Below are positions 12,201 to 24,200 of a stretch of DNA of 64,000 nt, piece after piece. A program made the position numbers and the translations under genes. The DNA lies in the NCBI GenBank assembly GCA_037349315.1, contig JBAIAC010000040.1:10310001-10374000 (forward strand). The letters run 5' to 3'. Numbering within the stretch: position 1 is the stretch's first letter; each line of letters opens with the position of its first letter. This DNA comes from Chelydra serpentina (Eukaryota; Chordata; Testudines; Chelydridae). The notes under the pieces were generated by a model. That model searched no databases. It had not been told where the DNA came from and saw only the letters and a list, made by a program, of their open reading frames with translations.

Positions 12201-15200
12201 CTTCCTGGGTGACTCAGGGCATGTCACTTTGGGTATGTCTATACTACCTGCCAGATCGGCGGGCAGCGATCGATCCAGCGGGGATCGATTTATCGCATCT
12301 AGTCTAGACGCAATCAGTCGACTCCCAAGCGCTCTCCTGTCGACTCTTGTACTCCACCGAGAGCGAGAGGTGCAGGCGGAGTCGATGGGGGAGCATCAGT
12401 AGTCGACTCACCACAGTGAAGACACCGCAGTGAGTAGATCTAAGTACGTCAACTTCAGCTATGTTATTCACGTAGCTGAAGTTGCGTAACTTAGATCGAC
12501 ACCCCTCTCCCCCAGTGTAGACCAGGCCTTAGTCTCTTGGTGCCTTACTTACTCACCTCTAAAATAGGGATGATGATACAGCCTTTGTCTGTCTTGTCTC
12601 TTTGGACTTTTAGCTCTTTTGAACAAGGATAGTCTCTTATTGTGTAATTCTACAATGCCTAGAGCCACGTGGCCCTGATCTCAGCTGCGGCCTCTCAGTG
12701 CTACTGAAATACACATCATAATACATTCAAAGCAACTTCACAATATGAGAGATCAAACAATCCTGTTCGTGTTGCTTGAATCCTGGGTTGTGTTGTATGC
12801 CTGAGATTTTTCATGGACTTCAGTGAAAGTGATTAGCGCATGGTTCAATTGTGTAACCTTAATGGCGTCTTTGTAATATGACGGACACTGCTATTGAACC
12901 TTTGATGGGAGGTGGGGAGAGGCTATCTGCTTTAGTGTGCAGATTCCAGGCTGAGTGTATTTGGGGAATAGCTATTAAGAGTATTCTACTGTGTTTTATA
13001 ACCGCTTGGATCTGTCAGCTGGATCAGTAACTCAGCAGAACAAAACAGTTACAACCACTGAGGTCCTTTTCTTAAAGAATAATGTCTGTAGCAAGAGAGC
13101 AAACTAAGTGAGCAACAAGCAAAAAAAGCATAAACAGAAAACGCCCCACCTTTGGAGTGCAACCTAGGCCTTTGATCCCTGTCTGAGAAAGCAGACTATC
13201 CCAATCAGCCTCTTTTTCTGAGCCTCTCTGCCAGGGAAGGAGAAAATCTGAGCTGCAGTTAACCCATTGTTCTCCAAGGACCTCTCAGTGCCTTGCAACC
13301 CCTTACAATGACCTTCAATGCAATATATGGCTGCTTATACCTTTAAACAGGATTTTAATTTATAGCATAAATTTGATTTAATTCATCTTCACCTAATAAA
13401 ACTGATCGACGGTATTTCATATTATTTAATGTACTTCTTCAACCCAACACTACCAGAGGAGAGAGTCCTCTAGAAGACAGCTTGGCTGGTAGTGTGAGAG
13501 GAGTGTTCTTTTGTTAATGATATTTGGGTTCTTCTTTCTCACCAGGTGAACTTCTAGATGGACAAAGAGGACTGGTCCCTTCAAACTTTGTGGATTTCGT
13601 TCAAGATAACGAGTCCCGTTTGTCAAGCACCGTAGGCAGCGAGCAGGATCAGAATTTTATCAACCATTCGGGTCATGCTTTGGAAGGAGATAGTCTACTG
13701 GAGCTCAATCCGCCGAGTCACATAGAGTCCAGTGTAATCAACAATGGCATGGGAACTCTTGATATGAACATTGATGAAATTGGAGAAGACATTGTGCCTT
13801 ATCCTAGAAAAATCACCCTTATTAAACAACTAGCCAAAAGTGTTATTGTGGGCTGGGAGCCACCAGTGGTGCCACCTGGATGGGGAACTATTAACAGCTA
13901 CAACGTCCTGGTTGACAAAGAAATACGGATGAATGTGTCCTTTGGAAGCAGAACTAAAGCTCTTATAGAAAAACTTAACATTGCTGCTTGCACATACCGA
14001 ATATCAATTCAGAGCATTACGAGCAGGGGTACCTCAGATGAGCTACTGTGCACTTTGTTAGTTGGGAAGGATGTAATGGTAGCACCCTCTCATCTTAAGG
14101 TGGACAACATAACCCAGATTTCCGCTGAGCTGTCCTGGCTTCCTACCAATAGTAATTACAGTCATGTGATCTTTCTGAATGAAGAAGAGTTCGACATTGT
14201 CAAGTCTGCTAGCTACAAGTACCAGTTTTTTAATTTGAAGCCCAATATGGCCTATAAGGTGAAGGTCATGGCAAAGCCCCATCAGATGCCCTGGCAGCTT
14301 CCTCTGGAGCAACGGGAAAAAAAGGAAGCCTTTGTGGAATTTTCTACATTGCCAGCAGGTTTGATTTTTTTTTTCCCTGTCCCTTAACTTTGCAATACAA
14401 TTGCTCTAGAAATGCCAGGTGCACCAAGACTAGTCCAAATAAAACTCCTTCAGTGTCTAAGTTCTGAATCATCCTCCTGCACAAAAACAGTAACGTAAAG
14501 CATTCCTTCCCATTGTTGTGTATTAATTACTAGTGTAGACCAGGATCCTGCATTTGGAGCTGAACTGTAGATTCAGTTGCAGCAAAGCCGTAGTTTGTCC
14601 TGGTTGTTAGAACGCTGTGTGTACCATCACATATTTCTCAGTCTCAACCCACTGAAAAGTCAGGAGGTTTCTATTAATAATGATCTAAAGTTGGGCTGAT
14701 TCCATTGAACTTAATGGGTTTTAACTGATCTGTGATTTTAGAAAATGAAAATCAGGCATTTATTAAGTAAATATATTTCGCACATCTTAAGTAACAAACA
14801 AGAGCTGAGTGGCTTGCAGCAAAGCTCCTGAACCTTGGTGTCTCACAGTGTGATAATCGCTTTTCTAATGAAATTTCTGTTATGGTACTAAAAATACTTC
14901 ACTGCCAAGGGTGGTAAATTAGCATAATTGGAGTATGCCAAGTTGCATAATCCTGCAGTTATTTGTGCCATGACTTCGGTGAGGGATTGAAGGAGAAGTA
15001 AATACTAACTGATAATAAAGAGATCACATTTTTAAAAAATGGATAATAACATTTGAAATGTTTTCTGCACCTATGGCTCTGTTTCAGATTGGTACAAAGC
15101 TCCTAGTAATTGTAAAATACTTGTGATATTAAAATTACAGGGGTCTTGTCCATCAACATTTTCTTAACCCTAAGGCCTGATTCTGCAACCCTTACATGAA

Positions 15201-18200
15201 GTAAAACTTGCTCACCTTAGTGGTTCCACTAATTGAGGTCTAAGGGCCCACAGTATTCAAATGTAGTAGACAATGTTTCATTTTATAGAAGCCTAGAAAT
15301 TAGAGATGGAAAAATCCTTGTAGGGCATCTCTAGTTCATCCCTGTCCAGCTACTACAGCATTGTCCACTCCTCTGTCTAGAGACTGGGGTGTTTCAGGAA
15401 GATACCCCTGCCAGATCATAAATTAGAGACAGCCAAGTTTATCATCATCATTGAACCCATAAGTACTGTGTTCCCGTATGCTGCACGTTCAAAGCCTGCT
15501 CAGAATAACCTCCCTGGGTTTCTAATTGCTCTACTTATAGGAATGTGAATAGGTACCGATTTTCATGACATTTTCTTTGTTTACAGTTAATAATATTTCT
15601 GTAGTGCTTTTTAGCCGTAGATCTGAAAGCACTTTACAAAGGTGGGTCAGTATCTTTATTCCCATTGGGAAAATTGAAGCACAGAGATGCTAACTGTTTT
15701 CCAAGTAGAACTCAGCTCTCCTGACTCCCGTCTAGGGCCCTATCCGCAGACACAACTTGAATTTTTAAAGCTAATAAATCTGACAGACTTAAAAAAGCCA
15801 GGGGTGGTTGGTTGTGTTATTCCATGTTCTGTTTGATTACCAACGTTTGAGGGGCACTATCAAACTTGCCCCAGCAACTGAAGGAGACCAAGGAATGTTT
15901 CGGAAATGAAGCTGAAATGATGCAACACAAAATGGTTTGTAAGGGCGGTCACAGCATTGATGGTCTGTGTGACGTGAGCAGCGGCACGATCCAGAGATCA
16001 TCACCAACAATATTTGAAAGAATTCAAACACCACCCCATTGAAGAACACCACTAACAAAAGCAATGGCAACAATCCACCGGCACTGCAATGCAATTGCTT
16101 TCCTTCGTTCATCTACCCACTAGAAGGAGCCATTTGCAAGGAGAGAACTCCTCGTCTACTCAGACTTTCAGAGGATTGACTGCCTTAGATGCAGTTCAGA
16201 GGAGAGATGGACTACATGCAGCTCATGGTGAGTGAAATTTCATTCCAGTGGCATGTACTGTTCTGTGACTTGATTGGCGGCCTGTTGTGATAAGATTTCA
16301 GCAAAGGAATTGGAGTCGATTCTGTGCCCCCCCCTCCCCCCGGTCAGGTGGTTTAGGTATAAGGAGCCCTGCAGGATAATAGCGGTGCCCAGTAGGGAGC
16401 TAATAGGATTGTAACTCAGCTGGTTTATAACTTTGCCGAAAAATATCCTCAGCCCAGGCATGAATTGTGTTGTAAGAAATGCAGCTTTAAATCAGTTTGG
16501 TAGCTCGTAAAGAGTAAAATAAAAGATAGCTTGGACTCTGTGGTCACTTCTAAAAACACTGTGCTTGATCCTCCTCCCCCCCCCCCCACGGGGTGTATTA
16601 TGCACACCCCTCCGCCCACAGGGAGAGCTGCACTGGAATGTGGATTCATTGCTGTGGGAGGGCAGGAGGCAGTGCTGGCGGGGGCGGGGCGGGGGACTGG
16701 CAGATGTAAACTCGTATATAGGCTCTACTGCACTGGTGCTGCTCTTCACCTCTTTCCCTCCCTGACTGCTGGGGACTCCCTGCTGCTGCCCTGCCCTGGC
16801 CCAGACACCTGGCCAGCTGCAGCCTCATGTCATTTAAACCCTCCCGAGCCCATGGGAGCGAGTGGCTCTGGACGGGGGAATAGAGGGTGCAGAGTCCAGC
16901 CCCAGTCCGTTCCATGCTGCTGTGCCATGGGCTTCTCCAGGGATGGAGCCAGCTGGGTTCTGCCACCGCCTTGGATGTGAGCAGTCAGCTCCCCTCGTTG
17001 AGTCACTTTGTGCCCCAGATGGGTTGATTATGCGACTCCCATGGAGAAGGGGGTGCAGCAAAAAAAAGCTGGGGAACCTCTGCTCTACAGGAGCCAGCAG
17101 AGGTTGCCCAGGTGATGCTCTGAATCAGTACATCTGGGTGCCATGGCCCCTCCCTGGCTGGCTACCATAGTGAGTTACATACTATGGACCATATCATGGC
17201 ATCATACTGGCATAGGATTTCTGCTTCTAAGTGTGTGGCGTTCTCCAACCCTCCTCTGTGCATGTGCATAACTTCCATTGACATTACTAGTGGTAACACG
17301 GACATTCACTCCCAAGGGGTAAATGTTCCTTCTGTATGTGGTGCATTGCACGCCCTGTTAGTGGAGAAATAGTTTCAGGTTCAGCTCTGCCTTGTTTTGC
17401 TCTGTGAGTTCAAGTCAGTCTCTCAGCATTATCTGTATGGCATATGCTGAACATAAACAGCAGAAAGTGCTGCTTAATAGCATAGGTCCAAATCCCGAGG
17501 GCCTTCCTTGGCTTTTACTCTGTCTCACTAAGGCAAATTTATGTTGAAGTGTAGGAATTTGCCTGAGAGCTGATCTACACTGAAAATTGAGAGCGGCGTA
17601 GCTATGCCTCTCAATCCACACCCTGGAGAGACACAGCTATACTGACCCAAGCCCTGGTGTAGACAGCTCTAGGTCAGCAGACTTAGTCAATTCTTCCTTT
17701 GACCTGAGGGAGGTGGATTAACTACAGCAGCAGGAGAACTCCTCCCGTTGCTGCAGTGAGAGTCTATACTGAAGTGCTACAGCAGCGCTGTATCCGTGGT
17801 GCTGTAGCAGTTTAAGTGTAGACATACCCTAAGTAAGGATGGGCTCAGAATGAAGGGTCTGAGGAGATGTAGCCCACAGATATCCCCATGCCATTTTTTC
17901 TACAGGAGTAACTGAGTACAGTCCATTTCTTTAGAAATCTGAATTGTTCCCATTATTTCTCTTTTCATCATAAAGAACAATGAAAGAAGAGAAGGTAGCT
18001 TGACCATTCACCCACAAAACACAGCAAGGAAGAGGACTGTGTACATTGAAGAGACCCACTTAGAGACAACTTCCCAGTCCCAAATGCTATACAAACCTAG
18101 CCAAATACGCATGCTGTGACGGTGCCTATGTGATGGTACTTTCAACAACCAAGGAGAGTAAATTGCAGCAAGGGGTATAAACTTGGCCTGTGACACTTAG

Positions 18201-21200
18201 GGCTGTGTGAAATATTTGCAACAAAATGGAAAATGTCAGAATGGAAGGTTTGCGCATTTTATCCTAATGTCCAATTTTCCTTTAAAAAGCCCCCAGCGTC
18301 GCTGAAATTATATGGACTGTAGTTCACTAGGCCTGATCCTGCGTGGCATCAGTTGAAGTCATTGAATGGGAATTGGATAAGGCCAGTCAGTGAGTAGGGG
18401 GCCTCATCAGTATTTACCAACCCTTCCGCACCTGAGAGATGTCCCTGGTGAAAATGCTCACCAAATATTCACTATACTCCGTGCTAATGACGCTACGTAA
18501 CCTGCTCTAAGCCCGTGTAGCTCTTTGTCTCTCCCTAGTGGCTAGATCGTGTATAGTGGTTTCAGGCAGCTACTGCATAGGAGCTAACAGGCAGCAAAAA
18601 CTCATGTGTTGAGATCCAGGTGTCCCAGGGTCATTCGCAGCAGATGACCCAACCAGGGGCATTGTTGCAAATCCATGTCAGTTTCTGATTGTTTCACAGT
18701 GAAGTAAAATTGTCCATGATGAATAACTAACAGTTTGGTTCTTGAATTTCAGCATTATAGTTATTGAAACAAAGGGAGAGAAGTCTGTGAAATAAGAGGC
18801 AGAAATAGAAGTTAAAATTACAGCATGTTCCATGTTTTTCTCTTGCAGGTATTACCAGCAGTAAGCAACCATGTCTCCCTGCTTCTAAACCCCAGGTAAA
18901 AGGAGGAGAAAGCGAACATGGATGGAAAGAATATCAGATGTCTTAATAGGGCTGTTCTTACCGTCTTATATGTACTGATTTACTCTGTGACCCTGGACTG
19001 TTCCCCCACCTAAACCACAACCTTAGATCTATAGCGTTAAGGAACGTATTTCAAAGAGTATTTTAAAAGATGCTGAGAAAGTAATAAAGATAGTTTGTCT
19101 GAAGGGCACAGTGTTATTGTGCTGCTTTGAGGAAAGATGCATATGGGGGAGTAGGTGTCCCAGGGTGTAGTGGTTGCCATAGCGAATGTCAGTTTTAGTA
19201 GACAGTGCAGAGTGAAGCACAACATAAATGGCCACAGGCAGCTGTTAACTTTCAGGATGGCATTTTCCAAAGGGCTGCAAAGGTGTCTACTGGTGAATAG
19301 ACGGGGTTCCTTTCTTTGAAGGTTGCACAGCCTCACGCTCTCCTGCCCTGATCAGTAGTGTGTACCCTCTCCACGGAAAGCCACTTGCACTGAAAAGGAA
19401 AAAAACAAACGTGCAACGTGAATTCTTAGCAAGTTGAACAAGGCGATCAGCCACGTTCCAGAGCAGTAGAGGGCAACTGCCTTAAAAATACAGGACCAAG
19501 AGAGGCAGCCCCTCACTGATTCCGGTCACAGCACAAAAAGTCATGTGTGCATGATTAATACTTGAAAACACACATCCTTTTTATCTGATCAACAGCTTTT
19601 TAAGTGGCTTTATAGTGCTGTGAAGGTTGGTCTTTAGTTCTTGGTCCAGCAGAGCACTTAAGCGTGTGCTTAAATTTAAACAATGATCGGTCCCTTGCTC
19701 CCTCCCCCCTTTAATTTAAACCTTTGGCTGGATCTTTTGGAGCCTCTTGCTCCTCTTGCTCCATTTTAGCTGCCTGCCCCACCCTCCCTCCCTCCCTGTC
19801 GTCGTAGTATAGGAACTGTGTTTTTAGGATGTCTGGTCTGACCGATCACCTATTTTAAGTTCAAGAAGGAGTTTTTCCATTGGGGCCAAATTGGCAGAGG
19901 TCTGGTGGGTTTTTTCACCTGTCAGCATCTAGGAGGCGTAGTTAGGTTAAACAGGAGTAGGATTTAGGCCTTAGTCATCTGTGTTCACGTTTAGTTCATC
20001 ACAACTTGCAGCCCGTGTCCAGTGTGGATGAAAGGCAAAAGGACCAGTTCCCAGAACTAAGACACCTGGAATTTTGTTGGTGGATCTTGGGCCTGTGGGA
20101 GAAGGAGAGACCTGAAATCTTCACAGACCAAGGTCCCTCTTTGGTACCCTCTGTCCCCCTAGCCGGGCAAAGAGTGAGAGGATTCAGAAAAGTAACTTTA
20201 ATCATCAGGGTAGGCTCAGGAGAGTCTATGCTGAGTTATGGTTATATGATGGGAGGCCCTGTAACTCCTGCACTGGACTCACTTAAATGCCTGGTATTGG
20301 AGAGTTGGAGGAGATGGGGCAGTTAGCACCCCTTCTCCGTGTTAACTTAATAAAGTTACAATCTGCTGCTTTAACCCATCGCTCAGTCACCAGCATGTCC
20401 TGATCAGTAAACACCCGTCGCAAATATTTGTGTGTCACCCAGATGTATTTTATATCATTCCATTGTTTCTTCTCCTCTCACACCTTAGTGCCTTTGTTTA
20501 GCGGATTAAGCTCTTTGAAAGTGTTGATGTTAAGTCAAAATAAATAAAAGAAGCCCTAGAATGCTCATCATTGTCCCTTAAAATGAATTGTCACCGTGCT
20601 TTGATGCTGATAATGGAACTGCTCAGTAACAAATGTTCCCAGGGAAAACTGCTCTTAATTTTAGCAATGAATTTGTTATTAGCGTAATCAGTCATTCACA
20701 TGAAATTAGGTACAGTATAAAAACTCAAGAAACCAGCTTCTGAAGATATTACAACGCAGTGCATGTACTTTAATAGCTGTGTGACATGGCTAAGCATAAT
20801 TAACAATTGGTTTTATCAAGGCACTAGCTGAATTGTTATGGGTTGACAAGCTCCCTTATAGGCAGAAGTTGCACACATTGCCTTGTGCTTAATTCAGCCG
20901 CTGTCTATGCTTTGATTCTCCATTTAGTTAGATCAAAACTTCAGGAGGCCATTCATTGGTTTTTAAAAATTGCAGTATTTTCATCCCTTTTAGCAGGTAT
21001 TATTGTGTAATTCAATTGGTGGCTAAAGAAAGTTGCCATTTAATTAATAGGGAAGGACAAAATTCTAAATGAGATTGAAGGGGTTGGGAAACAAGACCAA
21101 GGAAATTGCCATGATAGCAAAGATGTCTAGAGATGGACAGTGGAAAACAAGTGGAGATTTGGACAGATGTCCATGTGAGAAGAGATTGAAAAGATTTGGA

Positions 21201-24200
21201 ACTGTTTAATCTAGAGAGGAGAGAGTTAAAAGGTGACATGATAGAGGTATCTAGAATGATGATTGATGTAGAGGAGATAAATTGGGCATTCCTATCTACC
21301 CTTTCTTTTAATACAAGAACAGGAACTCATGAAACTGAAAGGTTATTTAAAACAAACAAAAGGAAATAATGGTGTTGCTTTCAGATTATTTTTCTTATAC
21401 ACAGCACATAATCAGCTGGTGGGACTCTCTGCCACAAATTGACACTAAGGCCAAAGGTTTAGCTAGATTTTAAAAGGAATTAGACATTTGTATGAGGACT
21501 TGTACACAAACATACATGATGCCACATAAGCTAGCCACTTGCTGCCTTGAACTAGGGAGAAATATCTGCTATGGGAATCGAGGATATTTTGTTTCCTGTG
21601 CTTTTCACCTTCTCCCTTTGCAAAGACCTTGAAAAAGTATTGATTTAATTGATTTTTCTGTTTTGACAAGAAGGTAAAACTGTAGCATAAACTGTAATGG
21701 AAATAAAAAGAGAACTGCAAAAATAATGCAACAGTTTTAAATCGGAGACAAACCAAGATGCTTATTCAGTAAGATTCTGAAGTTACTGCAAGCGTCATGC
21801 ACTTTCGCTGATCACCCACATTAATATCAGTGAAGCATCCCTGGTGATCCACTAGCATTTGCATAACCATGGAAAATATCCCTTTTGGTTTAAGCACTTG
21901 CTGGCAAGATGGGTTGGTGCTAGAATAAGGATATGCATCCTATCTATTGTCCCACTACAGTCGGGAACCCCATTGCTTCACATCTCCGTCTGTTATTTCC
22001 TGCCAACTGTCAAGAGTCACACTTGTGTGCAACAGAAGATGCTCACTGGCCTTGCACATTTGAATGACAATGGTTCCCACTGTGGATTTTCAAACTGCTT
22101 GCCTGCTGACCAATAGCAATCCAGCGTGATCACCGCTTGCTTTTCCACTGTCAATGCAGCTCTCTTGCTGGTGTCCCTGCGCTGGAGGGCTGGGGAAAGC
22201 TCGGCACACAGATCCAGGAATTTGGCCTTTCACATCGGGAAGTTCTGCAATCTCTGCTCATCATCCCAAATCTGCATTATCGTGTGATCCCATCACTCAG
22301 TGCTCATTTCTTGGACCCAGAAGCTCCTGTCCACTATGTGGAGTTAATCTGTGAATGCCTCCAACAACATGACACGTCTATCATCCATTCCTTGTCCTCT
22401 GGCATCTCCTCTTCATCACCAGATCACCGGTTGTAGTGGTAGTAGTTGAAGTTTTGCAGATACAGGGGAATCATGTTTCCTGTATTAGCAACAGACATGA
22501 GAATTGCACTAAGCTATGCAGAGTCCAGCCTTCTGCCAGAGAGATAGCAAGGATTAAAAAGCAGTGCATGAAGCAGTGGGAAGTTTTTAAAAGGCACAGA
22601 AATGATGGGCTAGAATAAACATGATTGGATGGAGAAAGTGGCATTGTGGGAACTTGACCCCTAGTTTCCAGAAATCCCTGGGTGAATTACTGGTATCCTA
22701 CAAAGCACTGCAAAAAACTCCCACAAGGCATTGCACCGGACTAGGATATCTACCCGTGGTGCACCACATCTTCTGTTGATGCAGCAAGTTATTGTGAGGT
22801 GCTGTGCAGCATCAGTGTAAGCTGCCAAGTGGATGAGCTCAAGCGACATGCCGCTGCTGACTTTTGTAAGCTGACAGAACGTCAGACGACCACACTTTGT
22901 AGTGTAGACACGGCCATAGGGGCATGCTTAACTTCAAGCATGAGAGTAATCCTTTTGAAGTCTGGGATTACAAACATGCTGAAGTTAGCCATGGGTTTAA
23001 GTACTTCGCTGAATCAGGGCCACGGAAAAATTCAAACATGCAGCCTACTGTAATCTAGTCTGGATATCTGTTCCCTGCCACATGAGCCCTTCAGTTTTAA
23101 AAGTTGCTCACCCACCTACTCCTCCACACCCCTGATCGATTTGGCTGACTCATTCCCACCAGTATGATGGAACCCGTTTAATGTGTAGAGGGTCTTACGC
23201 ACTGTGGAGGGTGACTAACTGCCTGATTTTCATGTGCTGGGTACCCCCGTTTCACACAAACTTCTTGTGGAGTTATAAGTGCACCTCTTAAAAGCAGGCC
23301 CTGGAGGGGTAAATTCTGTGGTGTTTGTATTAGGGCCTGTGAGGTTATTAAATATACTTAGCTGAGATGACACTCTCCTAAATCACATGTTCCTCAGCCT
23401 TTGGCAAACACAGCAATTATGATTATTCTTACAATTAAAGACAAAGCCCTACAAAGTGGTCATGTAAAACTAAGGTTTCATGACTGACTGCCGCCTGCAT
23501 GGAGAGAGCCTTTGCTTTGAATTAGTACAAGTCTCAAGAGGTTCTTTGAGTTGTAACTGACTGACACGTGAAAACTGGACAGCTCTCCTTTGCCTTGCTG
23601 GCTGAGCCGTAAGGAATTGACTTGCACTGGAGGAGCTGAAATGGCCACTGCATCTTTCAGCTTAAAAATTTCCTGTCCCCCTCTCCACTACTCAGCCGTG
23701 GCTTCCCGCGAACTGGAAGGTTTGGCTTGCACTTGGACTTTGCTCACAGAAGCACTACAAGCAAGCCCCGTTGTAGTCAGAGAACCACCTTGCTAACCAA
23801 AAACACAGGAAAAAAGACACCGCATGGATCACGCCACATGTATTTTGACAGGGTGGGAGTGAGATAAGGGGCTGTTTAGTTCTCTCTGACCTTACCTAAG
23901 TAAAGCCCCCTTCTACCTATAATGGCCTGAATGGTAACGAAATGGCTACAGTGTGTACCGATGCCCTCGAGAGGATAGAACTTGGTAACATCGATGGCCC
24001 TATTGGCTTCTTGCCAGCTTCCCAAGACCCATGTTTTACCTAGGGTACGTCTATACTTACCTCCGGGTTCGGCGGTAAGCAGTCGATCTTCTGGGATCGA
24101 TTTATTGCGTCTTGTCTAGACGCGATAAATCGATCCCGGAAGTGCTCGCCGTCGACACCGGTACTCCTGCTCCGCGAGAGGAGTGTGCGGAGTCGACGGG

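Larger units (their letters stand above)
10545..13545 (+). other. RIMBP2: Intron 3
   Basis: Holds a composite transposon remnant at 11185-11690 and a MIR split by a Harbinger-like MITE at 12138-12665. The remainder is AT-rich sequence with nothing I can identify. Confidence 0.8.

Noticed and set aside
16531..17170. Open frames in the GC-rich part of intron 4, possible CpG island or gene
   Set aside because: Composition is driven by C-runs and GGCGGGG, no domain or splice pattern is seen, and RIMBP2 exons 4 and 5 are contiguous without it.
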